NCBI GenBank assembly: GCA_027073945.1
Contig: JALTEL010000415.1
Location: forward strand, 1 to 6,895
DNA length: 6,895 nucleotides
Origin: Caldifarciminota bacterium
GTDB lineage: Bacteria; WOR-3; Hydrothermia; UBA1063; CAJXJZ01
Reading direction: 5' to 3'
Shown here: piece by piece, positions 1-6,257 of the stretch
How the letters are laid out: each line of letters opens with the position of its first letter
Position numbering within the stretch: the stretch's first letter is position 1
The notes under the pieces: model-generated
What the model saw: the letters and a program-made list of their open reading frames with translations, nothing else
Databases searched by the model: none
Told to the model about the DNA's origin: nothing
Position numbers and translations under genes: made by a program

Positions 1-1
1 T

Positions 2-133
2 GATTATTTAAAAAGCAAATACGCGAAAGAAACAGAACAGGCTGAAAAAAGGCTTAAAAAAGTCCTTTCAAATCCTGTCGGAATTCTTCCTGCAAACTAC
101 AGGTTTAACAGAGAAGACGCGCATGAAAGATAA
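2..133 (+). CDS. C-terminal end of a probable antitoxin (partial, start outside window)
   Basis: The frame starting at base 2 is open to a TAA at 131-133 and gives 43 residues, beginning DYLKSKYAKE and ending FNREDAHER. It is too short for family assignment. The fragment is highly charged (a Lys/Glu-rich helix), followed by a Pro-containing segment and an R-E-D-x-x-E-R type tail. This resembles the C-terminal tails of small antitoxins encoded just before PIN toxins, which often end in something like REEIYER. Its last 11 bases overlap the toxin start at 123, the usual antitoxin-first arrangement with translational coupling. The antitoxin call is inference from position and tail. The N-terminal DNA-binding part, which would decide between AbrB, RHH or Phd types, lies outside the window. 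Confidence 0.6.
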   Translation, partial: DYLKSKYAKETEQAEKRLKKVLSNPVGILPANYRFNREDAHER

Positions 134-551
134 AATCTTTATAGACTCAAACGTCTTGATATATGCAGTTTCGCGCAATTCTCCAAAATGTGAAATCGCA
201 AGAAAACTTCTGATAGAGAATACGGATCATATAACCGTTAGCTCACAGGTGATTAATGAGTTTATAAATATCTGCATCAAGAAAAATGTGATGACATTGG
301 ACAATACCTTCAAATATGCGGAAGAATTCATGAAAATATTTAATTTTGGTGGTATCAAGAAAATCGAAGTAAAATCAGCAATTCAAATCAAAAAGAAATA
401 TAAATATTCCTACTGGGATTGTTTGATAATTGCCTCCGCCCTGGAAAATGACTGTTCCATACTATACACAGAAGATTTACAGCATGGACAGATCATTGAG
501 AAAAAGCTGAAAATAGTCAACCCGTTTAAACCTTATTTTGAGGCATTATAA
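123..551 (+). CDS. PIN-domain ribonuclease toxin, VapC-like
   Basis: A 142-residue protein, the usual size for a single-domain PIN toxin. The Mg2+-binding acidic residues are in the expected order: D8 in FIDSNVLIYA, E46 in VINEF, D99 in YWDCLIIASA, and E117/D118 in LYTEDLQHGQ. Family knowledge: such toxins are endoribonucleases, often cutting tRNA or rRNA, and are held inactive by the antitoxin made from the same operon. The ATG at 123 lies inside the end of the upstream frame and has only a weak purine stretch before it, so translation is probably coupled to the antitoxin. The gene is noticeably more AT-rich than the glycan genes downstream, which fits separate acquisition. No residue of the active site is missing, so it is probably functional. 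The RNA target cannot be read from the sequence. Confidence 0.9.
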   Translation: MKDKIFIDSNVLIYAVSRNSPKCEIARKLLIENTDHITVSSQVINEFINICIKKNVMTLDNTFKYAEEFMKIFNFGGIKKIEVKSAIQIKKKYKYSYWDCLIIASALENDCSILYTEDLQHGQIIEKKLKIVNPFKPYFEAL

Positions 552-686
552 TCCGCATATTTCGTCGATGTCACAAATTTCCCTTAACACTTAACCACTT
601 AAAACTTAAAACTTCTTCATCCGCAGGTTACACAGATATCACAGATTTTCCTTAAAACCTAACAACTTAAAACTTAATAACTTTTC
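551..686 (+). repeat. Imperfect tandem duplication of a 68-bp unit
   Basis: Unit 1 (551-618) and unit 2 (619-686) both begin ATCCGCA, carry TCACA(A/G)ATTT at offset 20, and end in runs of CTTAAAA-like words. They align without gaps at an offset of exactly 68, about three quarters identical by eye. Internally each unit has a sub-repeat of 7-8 bases (CTTAACA, CTTAACCA, CTTAAAA). The first base overlaps the last base of the toxin stop codon. No coding sense is visible. A third partial copy lies at 1064-1098. Confidence 0.75.
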
Positions 687-722
687 TTCCTTAGCCTTTC
701 GCCGTTTCCATTTCACTCATCA

Positions 723-772
723 CTGATTACTGATTACTGATTACTGATTACTGATTACTGATTACTGATTAC
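723..772 (+). repeat. Perfect 7-bp tandem array (CTGATTA)7
   Basis: Seven exact head-to-tail copies of CTGATTA run from 723 to 771, plus one further C at 772. There are no spacers between copies. A multiple of seven does not preserve a 3-base frame copy by copy, and the array sits in a gene-free stretch, so it is noncoding. The exactness of the copies suggests recent slippage expansion. It is followed two bases later by a second array with the same period. Confidence 0.97.
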
Positions 773-780
773 GGCTTAAC

Positions 781-850
781 CTTGAACCTTGAACATAGAA
801 CATAGAACATAGAACATAGAACATAGAACGTTGAACCTTGAACGTTGAAC
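781..850 (+). repeat. 7-bp tandem array, NNNGAAC, ten units
   Basis: Ten consecutive heptamers share the core GAAC: CTTGAAC twice, ATAGAAC five times (795-829), then GTTGAAC, CTTGAAC and GTTGAAC. A degenerate unit, GCTTAAC, precedes at 774-780. The first three bases vary in blocks while the period stays at seven, as expected if slippage spread local variants. No gene overlaps it. Confidence 0.95.
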
Positions 851-884
851 CTAGTTTTCTCCCTCGCTCCCTCGCTATTTCACT

Positions 885-912
885 TTTGAACTTTGAACTT
901 TGAACCTTGAAC
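885..912 (+). repeat. Second NNNGAAC heptamer array, four units
   Basis: Three copies of TTTGAAC (885-905) are followed by CTTGAAC (906-912), the same repeat family as 781-850 but out of phase with it. Between the two arrays lies an 8-bp direct duplication, CCCTCGCT at 861-868 and 869-876. The whole stretch 687-924 shows no coding potential and no other recognisable feature. Confidence 0.92.
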
Positions 913-924
913 ATTCATTTCCCC

Positions 925-952
925 TTGGTCTTTAGCGAAAAAAACTTATAAT
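925..952 (+). promoter_or_regulatory. Candidate sigma70-type promoter
   Basis: A perfect TATAAT lies at 947-952. Sixteen bases upstream is TTGGTC (925-930), which matches only three of six positions of the -35 consensus. An A-rich run lies between them. It would read toward the APS kinase relic and the rmlA fragment, and could supply the glycan operon from about 290 bases upstream. The region is AT-rich, so a chance TATAAT is quite possible. Confidence 0.25.
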
Positions 953-959
953 TTTATGA

Positions 960-1079
960 ATGTCCCCTATATTTCCCTATGAACCCCCAGAGAACCCAGA
1001 CATCGTTTTGGATACCAGAGAAATCGTCCTGGACGAGATGTTAAATAACATAATACAAAAACTCACAAATTTTCCTTAA
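960..1079 (+). pseudogene. cysC: APS kinase (CysC) C-terminal remnant
   Basis: An open stretch of 39 codons (960-1076, TAA at 1077) encodes PYEPPENPDIVLDT at residues 6-19, followed by a short amphipathic helix. This closely resembles the C-terminal region of adenylylsulfate kinases, where a PYExPExPExVxDT-like segment precedes the last helix. Family knowledge: CysC phosphorylates APS to PAPS, the sulfate donor of sulfotransferases, and is about 200 residues long with an N-terminal P-loop. Here the P-loop and most of the fold are absent, and an in-frame TGA (957-959) directly precedes the fragment, so it is a relic rather than a gene. Its last codons run into a dispersed repeat copy (1064 on), which may have replaced the true end. 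The assignment rests on one motif recognised by eye. Confidence 0.55.
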
Positions 1080-1098
1080 AACCTAACCACTTAAAACA
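1064..1098 (+). repeat. Third, dispersed copy of the 68-bp repeat core
   Basis: The segment from CACAAATTTTCC to CACTTAAAACA matches the core of the tandem pair at 551-686, namely positions 572-606 and 640-674, with few differences. About ten bases after it, TTTCCATTTCAC (1107-1118) is also identical to 705-716, so parts of the surrounding spacer are duplicated too. No coding content is visible between 1080 and 1238 apart from this copy and the fold-back element. Confidence 0.65.
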
Positions 1099-1140
1099 TT
1101 TTATCATTTCCATTTCACCGATCACACATCACACCTGCCC

Positions 1141-1180
1141 AGTGAAATTGACGAAGTCACAGCCGCAGGCGAATTTCACT
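1141..1180. repeat. 40-bp fold-back element with two inner hairpins
   Basis: AGTGAAATT (1141-1149) is exactly complementary in inverted orientation to AATTTCACT (1172-1180). The 22-base interior contains two further small palindromes: GAC-GAA-GTC (1150-1158) and GCC-GCA-GGC (1162-1170). As RNA or single-stranded DNA this would form a cloverleaf-like branched structure with one 9-bp stem and two 3-bp arms. It has no U-run after it, so it is not a standard terminator. The form recalls short noncoding palindromic elements (REP or MITE-like), but no family is identified. Confidence 0.65.
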
Positions 1181-1238
1181 AGGGGATCACAGGGTTTCCC
1201 CAGTCCCCAGACTCCAAAATGATATATAAGGAAGCCCC

Positions 1239-1526
1239 ATGAAAGGAATTATTTTAGCCGGTGGGAGGGCCACGCGTCTTTATCCAGCGACATTGGCGGT
1301 TACAAAACAGCTCTTACCTGTTTATGACAAACCGATGATTTACTACCCTTTTTCAGTTTTGATGCTTGCACAGATCAAAGATATTCTCATTATATCCACC
1401 CCCCAGGAACTGCCGAGATTCAAAGAGTTTTTTTCTGACGGCTCTCATCTTGGGTTGCGAATAGAGTACGCTTCTCAGCCTTCACCGCGTGGCATAGCGT
1501 CTTGGATCAAATGCTGGATAGGATAG
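1239..1526 (+). pseudogene. rmlA: Truncated glucose-1-phosphate thymidylyltransferase
   Basis: The first 87 residues are clear RmlA (RfbA): [11 protein letters not shown] at 6-16 is the nucleotide-binding loop (the usual GxGTR reads RATR here), [16 protein letters not shown] at 22-37 is the signature, and QPSPRGIA at 80-87 is the thymidine-site segment. The protein then changes to SWIKCWIG and stops at 95 residues, against about 290 for the family. The metal-binding GDN segment and the sugar-phosphate site are missing, so it cannot catalyse dTTP plus glucose-1-phosphate to dTDP-glucose. The start is sound: TAAGGAAG lies a few bases before the ATG. Similarity ends at about 1499, suggesting a deletion of roughly 600 bp or more. 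No other dTDP-rhamnose gene is present here. The family call is secure; loss of function is inferred from length. Confidence 0.9.
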
Positions 1527-1557
1527 TGAAAGTAGTAAAATAAAAAGCAGAAATAGT

Positions 1558-2997
1558 ATGTTAGAAAACTTTACTCATCTCAAAACTGGCCAGAAAATTG
1601 TCAAGAATTTCGTATCATTGGCTATTGCCAATATAATCGGTAAACTCATTGGTTTTGTAACTGTTGTCTACCTCGCTCGGGTTTTAAATGCCAGTGGATT
1701 TGGGCAGATCAGTTTTGCTCAGGCGATCGTCGCTTACTTTGCACTGCTTTCTGATCTTGGTCTTAAGATGTTCGGAATTAGGGAGGTAGCCCGAGACAAA
1801 AAGCAGATCAAAAAATACGTTAACAATATCCTAACGCTAAGAATCATTTTAGCCATCATTTCATTCGGGTTACTATTGATTTTCATCGCGTTTGGCAACA
1901 AGCCAACGAATTACAAGACTCTTATGGCCTTTTACGGCCTCTCTCTATTCCCGTTAGCTCTCTCACTGGATTGGGTTTTCCAAGGCATCGAACGGATGGA
2001 ATTCATTGGGATAGCCGACATCCTGCGCTCCCTGGTTTATGCTGGGCTTATATTTCTCTTTATAAACAGCCCATCAAGAATACTGAGTGTCCCTCTTTTT
2101 GTTTTTTCATCGTCATTTATCATGATCACTCCACTGATTTACAGTTTTGTCAAGAATTATGGTTGGTTCTCTTTTTCATTCAACTGGCCGGTCTGGAAAG
2201 GGTTCTTGTCACAATCCCTTCCTATGGGGCTTTCAGCGATTATGGTAACGATTTACTATAATCTTGATACAGTTATGCTCGGCTTCATGAAGGGAGACGA
2301 AGTAGTAGGCTGGTATAATGCTGCTTATAAAATAGTGTTGATAATGCTCGGCTTTCAGGGATTGTTAAGGCAGGCAATCTATCCTCTTGTCTCACGGTAT
2401 TATTATGAGGAAAATCATGTATCGCTAGAGAAGATTATCAACGTTTATGTTAAAGGAATTTTTTCAATGTCCATTCCAATTGCTGTGGGCGGTACGGTAC
2501 TAGCCCAGCCGTTAATGAATCTTTTCTTCGGTGCTCAGTATGCGCACGGTGTAATTGCATTCCAGATATTAATCTGGAACTTAACGGTGATCCTTGGTCT
2601 TGGAATGTTGATGAATGCTACCAATCGGCAGAATAAGCTGCTTATTGGAACCGCTTTGGGAGCGGCGACGAACGTGGTGCTGAATATAGCTTTGATTCCC
2701 AAGTTCAGTTTAGTGGGAGCTGCTGTTGCAACATTGCTGACTGAAATAGTGACATTAATTTACTTTGTTCACGAGTCACGAAAGATTATAAATCTGCCGA
2801 TAACTCGTTATGTATTCAAGCCTGGCATTGCAGCAATTGTCATGGGCGGAGCGTTATTCATGTTGAATTTACAGGTCTTGCTGGCCGTCTTGGTAGGAGC
2901 TGCTGTTTACGCTATTATCTTTCTAATCATCAAGGGGCTGAGTAAAGAAGATATGCAGTTAATCAGAAAGCATCTTTTGACAAATGCAAAGAGCTAA
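1558..2997 (+). CDS. wzx: Wzx-type polysaccharide flippase
   Basis: A 479-residue, strongly hydrophobic protein with about 13-14 predicted membrane segments spread along its whole length, with a charged loop near 75-90. It has family features of the RfbX/Wzx (Polysacc_synt, MOP superfamily) group: YLARVLNASGFGQISFAQA near 38-56, DWVFQGIERMEFIGI at 138-152, YYNLDTVMLG at 233-242, GWYNAAYKIV at 251-260, and the late segment NVVLNIALIPKFSLVGAA at 372-389. Family role: it moves undecaprenyl-diphosphate-linked glycan from the cytoplasmic to the periplasmic face of the inner membrane, for O-antigen, capsule or exopolysaccharide. Length is normal and no break is seen. The ATG at 1558 has only a poor ribosome site, and a TAG stands in frame at 1519. 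The sulfotransferase gene starts 18 bases after the stop, so they probably form one operon. Confidence 0.93.
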   Translation: MLENFTHLKTGQKIVKNFVSLAIANIIGKLIGFVTVVYLARVLNASGFGQISFAQAIVAYFALLSDLGLKMFGIREVARDKKQIKKYVNNILTLRIILAIISFGLLLIFIAFGNKPTNYKTLMAFYGLSLFPLALSLDWVFQGIERMEFIGIADILRSLVYAGLIFLFINSPSRILSVPLFVFSSSFIMITPLIYSFVKNYGWFSFSFNWPVWKGFLSQSLPMGLSAIMVTIYYNLDTVMLGFMKGDEVVGWYNAAYKIVLIMLGFQGLLRQAIYPLVSRYYYEENHVSLEKIINVYVKGIFSMSIPIAVGGTVLAQPLMNLFFGAQYAHGVIAFQILIWNLTVILGLGMLMNATNRQNKLLIGTALGAATNVVLNIALIPKFSLVGAAVATLLTEIVTLIYFVHESRKIINLPITRYVFKPGIAAIVMGGALFMLNLQVLLAVLVGAAVYAIIFLIIKGLSKEDMQLIRKHLLTNAKS

Positions 2998-3000
2998 GTT

Positions 3001-3008
3001 AAAGGAGG
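3001..3008 (+). promoter_or_regulatory. Strong ribosome binding site deciding a GTG start
   Basis: AAAGGAGG ends seven bases before the GTG at 3016. It is the best Shine-Dalgarno match in the window and supports GTG as the start, since the PAPS-binding loop begins only eight residues later and no later start would keep it. Confidence 0.8.
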
Positions 3009-3015
3009 GAGAGCA

Positions 3016-3909
3016 GTGCTTCCAAACTTTCTAGTTGTGGGTGCGGCTAAGGCAGGAACGACTTCAATTTATAAATATTTAGAACAACACCCTGATGTTT
3101 ATATGAGTCCTGTTAAGGAGCCTAAATTCTTAACATCCCATGCTCTCAAATTTCCACATAAAGGTCCTGGAGATCCTCAGGTAGATGCTGGCATTATTCG
3201 CGATTTTAATAGTTATAAAGCACTGTTTGCGGATGTTGATAGCCAAAAAGCAGTTGGGGAAGCTAGCGCTGACAACTTATATTATTATGATATTGCGATA
3301 CCGAACATCAAGAAGCATCTGAAAGAAGTTAGAATTATCGCTATCCTACGAAATCCTGTGGGAAGAGCTTACTCTGCTTATCTCCATTTAGTTAGGGATC
3401 AGAGAGAGGAGTTAAGTTTTGAAGAAGCGCTAGAGGCTGAAGATTATAGGCGAAGAGATAATTGGGAGTTTATATGGTTTTATAAGGATGTAGGTCGTTA
3501 TTACTCTCAGATTAAGGCATACATAGATGCTTTTGGGAGGAACAGGGTAAAGATATATCTGTTTGAGGACCTTAAGGCTGATCCAGTAGCTTTAGTGCAA
3601 GACATTTATAGATTCCTTGGTGTCGACGATACTTTTGTGCCCCAAATCAAGCGCTATAATGTTTCCGGCGTTCCTAAAAGTAAGTTACTACACGAGTTCT
3701 TGCACAGGCCGTCGATTGTGAAAAGTGTTGTGAAGCATCTCATCCCCGAAACAACGAGAAAGAACTTAGTGTTGGAGCTTCGGAATAAAAATCTCAAAAA
3801 ACCTGAGATGCGGCCTGAGACGCGAAAGCGACTAATTGAGGTATATAGGGATGATATTAAACGCCTTGAGAAGCTACTCGGGAGGGATCTATCTTCTTGG
3901 CTAACTTAG
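3016..3909 (+). CDS. PAPS-dependent sulfotransferase
   Basis: A 297-residue protein of the P-loop-like sulfotransferase superfamily, of typical length. The 5'-phosphosulfate loop is NFLVVGAAKAGTTSIYKYL at residues 4-22, with K12, T15 and T16 in the usual places. GEAS at 81-84 places E82 where related heparan-type enzymes carry the catalytic glutamate. The 3'-phosphate site is LRNPVGRAYSAY at 111-122, with R112 and S120. The late KADP segment and the RPETRKRLIEVYRDDIKRLEKLLGRDL-like end (266-291) match the common C-terminal pattern. It would transfer sulfate from PAPS to a hydroxyl group. Because PAPS is cytoplasmic, a glycan substrate would be modified before export. Its place between a flippase and glf argues for a polysaccharide or its lipid-linked precursor. 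There is no signal peptide. The acceptor is not knowable from sequence. Confidence 0.9.
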   Translation: MLPNFLVVGAAKAGTTSIYKYLEQHPDVYMSPVKEPKFLTSHALKFPHKGPGDPQVDAGIIRDFNSYKALFADVDSQKAVGEASADNLYYYDIAIPNIKKHLKEVRIIAILRNPVGRAYSAYLHLVRDQREELSFEEALEAEDYRRRDNWEFIWFYKDVGRYYSQIKAYIDAFGRNRVKIYLFEDLKADPVALVQDIYRFLGVDDTFVPQIKRYNVSGVPKSKLLHEFLHRPSIVKSVVKHLIPETTRKNLVLELRNKNLKKPEMRPETRKRLIEVYRDDIKRLEKLLGRDLSSWLT

Positions 3910-3945
3910 GAAAGGCTGGTGTAAATCTAGTGCTTGAGGTGACAC

Positions 3946-5058
3946 ATGAGGTTTAAATATGTAATTGTCGGAGCAGGGCTTGCGGGAGCAACGATGGCCG
4001 AAAGGATTGCCTCCCAACTTGACGAGCGGGTTTTAGTGATAGAAAAAAAGAAACATATCGCTGGGCATTGTTATGATTTCTACGATAAAAACGGCATTCT
4101 CGTGCATAAGTATGGCCCTCACATCTTTCATACTAAAATTAAAGAAGTCTGGGATTACCTCTCCAATTTTACAGAATGGCACCTATACCAGCATCGCGTA
4201 CTCTCGTACGTGGATGGGAAACTTGTACCCATTCCCATCAATCTTGACACAGTCAATCAATTGTTTGGCACCAAGCTTTCAGCACAAGAGCTTCCGGACT
4301 TTTTCAAGAAACTTGCGGGACCGGTTGATGAAATAAAGTCTTCCGCTGATGTTGCACTTTCCAAGGTAGGCCGATACCTTTACGAGAGGATGTTCAAAAA
4401 TTATACCCTAAAGCAATGGGGCGTGACACCTGATAAACTCGACCCGCAAATAATTTCCCGTGTGCCTATTCGCACAAATAGGGACGATCGGTATTTCGAT
4501 GACCCATATCAAGGGTTGCCCAAAGATGGCTATGCTCGCATGGTTGAGAGAATGTTATCGCATCGAAATATAAAGCTCCTGCTGGGGGCTGATTACAAAG
4601 AGGTGATAGGCGAAATAGAGTATGAGAAGCTAATCTACACCGGCCCGATCGATTACTACTTCGACTACAAGTATGGTAAGCTCCCTTACAGAACCCTGGA
4701 AATGAAGTTCGAGACGCATGATGTAGAATATTATCAGCCGGTAGCTGTGGTGAATTATCCCAATGATTACGATTTCACACGGATAACAGAGTTCAAGCAT
4801 ATGACAGGGCAGAAAGCCAGCAAGACCATCATTGTGAAGGAATTTCCACGAGGGGCAACAGCCGAGGAGGAGCCATATTATCCCGTTTTCGATAAGCAAA
4901 CCAACAAATTAGCAGCGAAATACCGGGGACAAGCCGCCAAAGAACCTCAGACTATTTTCGTAGGCCGGTTGGCAGAGTACAAGTATTATAATATGGACAC
5001 TGCGGTAGCAAGAGCATTGGAGATTTTTGAGAAGAAACTTTGGCAGGGGGAGAGATGA
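3946..5058 (+). CDS. glf: UDP-galactopyranose mutase
   Basis: A 370-residue flavoenzyme of normal prokaryotic length that interconverts UDP-galactopyranose and UDP-galactofuranose in the cytoplasm. The FAD-binding GAGLAG lies at 9-14 and the acidic end of the fold at VIEK (31-34). HKYGPHIFHT at 54-63 is the flavin-contacting histidine loop. YTLKQWGVTP at 153-162 has the substrate-site W158. IRTNRDDRYFDDPYQGLP at 175-192 includes R176. Later come YTGPIDYYFDY (231-241), TRITEFKH with R279, and GRLAEYKYYNMD (340-351), with R341 and D351 near the flavin. All key positions look intact. GAGGTGA (3936-3942) serves as the ribosome site, rather close to the ATG. The gene begins 36 bases after the sulfotransferase and overlaps the next gene by four bases. 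It indicates galactofuranose in the glycan made here. Confidence 0.97.
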   Translation: MRFKYVIVGAGLAGATMAERIASQLDERVLVIEKKKHIAGHCYDFYDKNGILVHKYGPHIFHTKIKEVWDYLSNFTEWHLYQHRVLSYVDGKLVPIPINLDTVNQLFGTKLSAQELPDFFKKLAGPVDEIKSSADVALSKVGRYLYERMFKNYTLKQWGVTPDKLDPQIISRVPIRTNRDDRYFDDPYQGLPKDGYARMVERMLSHRNIKLLLGADYKEVIGEIEYEKLIYTGPIDYYFDYKYGKLPYRTLEMKFETHDVEYYQPVAVVNYPNDYDFTRITEFKHMTGQKASKTIIVKEFPRGATAEEEPYYPVFDKQTNKLAAKYRGQAAKEPQTIFVGRLAEYKYYNMDTAVARALEIFEKKLWQGER

Positions 5059-5960
5059 AGGTAGCAGCTGTTGTCGTTACATACAACCGTAAGGAGCTAT
5101 TGAGAGAGTGTTTGCAGGCATTGCTGAAGCAAACAAGGCCACTTGACGAGATAATCGTGATTGATAACGCGAGTACGGATGGGACAGACGAGATGGTACC
5201 CAAGCAATTTCCGCAGGTCACGTATGTAAGGCTGCCAGAGAATATTGGAGGAGCAGGAGGCTTTCATGAAGGCATGAAGCTTGCCTATGAAAGGGGGTAT
5301 GATTGGATTTGGGTGATGGATGATGATGCAGTACCAGAAGGTGATGCGCTAGAGCAACTTCTTAAGTCTGAACTCCTTCAAGAGACTGATGTTTATGCAT
5401 TGGCTAGCGTTGTGCTTAACCCTGACGGAAGCATTAGTGCTATTCATAGGCGGCTATTTGACCCAACAAGGGTGCTAGAACAACCTATAGCCTTAGAATA
5501 TTATGATAGGAACTATTTCGAGACGGATACCGTCTCATTTGTGGGGATGCTCGTTAGTCGAAAGGCTATAGCTGAAATTGGGTTACCGCTAAAAGATTTC
5601 TTCATTTACTACGATGACACTGAGTATTCTTTAAGAATACGAAGTCATGGAGGAAGGATATTCACCCTTCCAAAAAGTAGAATCTTGCATAAAACTGCCG
5701 GAGGAGAAATGCAGTATGTGGAGAAGCGCTGTGCTCCTCTGTCGTGGAGAAACTTCTATGCCCGTAGAAATCAGCTATACACGTATAGGAAATATAGGGA
5801 TATTGGCTTCAAGTTTTACTTGAAATTGTTTGTTAGTACACTTAAGAGTCAAGTCGGTATTATGCTGTTCCGCCGTCGTAAACTTGCCAGCACTAAGATG
5901 TTATGGTTATCGATATTTGATGGCTTTAGAGGGAAATTAGGGAAAAGCATTGAGCCGTAA
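5055..5960 (+). CDS. GT2-family glycosyltransferase, probable galactofuranosyltransferase
   Basis: A 301-residue GT-A enzyme. Motifs: VVVTYNRKELLRECL at 6-20, VIDNASTDGT at 35-44 (nucleotide binding), PENIGGAGGFHEGM at 61-74, WVMDDDAVP at 86-94 with the metal-binding DDD at 89-91, FFIYYDDTEYSLR at 182-194 with the likely catalytic-base region, and WRNFYARRN at 231-239. The GGAGGF plus W-x-MDDD combination is typical of GlfT1-like and rhamnosyl-type transferases. The direct overlap with glf makes galactofuranose the most likely donor sugar, but that is inference. ATG 5055 was chosen over an in-frame TTG at 5040: CAGGGGGAG stands just before the ATG, and ATGA gives the standard 4-base coupling with the glf stop. 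The C-terminal 60 residues are basic and may touch the membrane. Confidence 0.92.
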   Translation: MKVAAVVVTYNRKELLRECLQALLKQTRPLDEIIVIDNASTDGTDEMVPKQFPQVTYVRLPENIGGAGGFHEGMKLAYERGYDWIWVMDDDAVPEGDALEQLLKSELLQETDVYALASVVLNPDGSISAIHRRLFDPTRVLEQPIALEYYDRNYFETDTVSFVGMLVSRKAIAEIGLPLKDFFIYYDDTEYSLRIRSHGGRIFTLPKSRILHKTAGGEMQYVEKRCAPLSWRNFYARRNQLYTYRKYRDIGFKFYLKLFVSTLKSQVGIMLFRRRKLASTKMLWLSIFDGFRGKLGKSIEP

Positions 5961-6119
5961 AAGCAAGAGCGCGTCTATAGATACCTGGCTAAGGCGGCAA
6001 TCATCGCCCTCAACGGGAACAGCTGGGATGAAATGGTGATGTTAATGAGTGATACGGTAACAAATTACAGATCCCGCCTCACGGATCAACGAGGAGATTG
6101 GCACGGGAATAAAGAGTAG
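5961..6119 (+). other. Unassigned 52-codon open stretch, possible gene remnant
   Basis: Immediately after the glycosyltransferase TAA, the same frame stays open to a TAG at 6117. It reads KQERVYRYLAKAAIIALNG followed by NSWDEMVMLMSDTVTNY and a charged tail. I do not recognise it. It could be the end of a lost gene or chance. Internal ATGs exist near 6030 but none has a convincing ribosome site. The glycosyltransferase itself looks complete without it. Positions 6120-6194 hold nothing I can assign. Confidence 0.25.
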
Positions 6120-6257
6120 CTTATCATAGGGAAACGAGGAGAGGCTTACGGATGAGCTTGGAGAAGGGGCCTATCCCTTTCTGCCTATAATAGCTGGACA
6201 CTTAAAGAGGGATAAATTAGAGTAGAAAAAAAGGGTGAGAAAGGAAGAAGAACAGAG

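Noticed and set aside
723..912. Repeat arrays as a possible CRISPR
   Set aside because: Units are 7 bases, directly adjacent, with no unique spacers and no cas genes nearby.
1222..1227. ATATAT-like box before rmlA as a -10 promoter element
   Set aside because: It lies about 11 bases before the ATG and overlaps the ribosome site; no -35 partner was found.
1971..2261. Second-frame open stretch inside wzx
   Set aside because: Wzx shows continuous family similarity in its own frame here; the other frame has no recognisable motif.
5040..5054. TTG start for the glycosyltransferase, adding five residues
   Set aside because: ATG 5055 has a good GGGGGAG site before it and forms the usual ATGA overlap with the glf stop.
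4630..5221. Two reverse-strand open frames over glf and the glycosyltransferase start
   Set aside because: They lie antisense to well-supported genes and show no recognisable domain or ribosome site.
6164..6179. Hairpin AAGGG/CCCTT as a terminator for the glycan operon
   Set aside because: The stem is only 5 bp and is followed by TCTGCC rather than a T-run.
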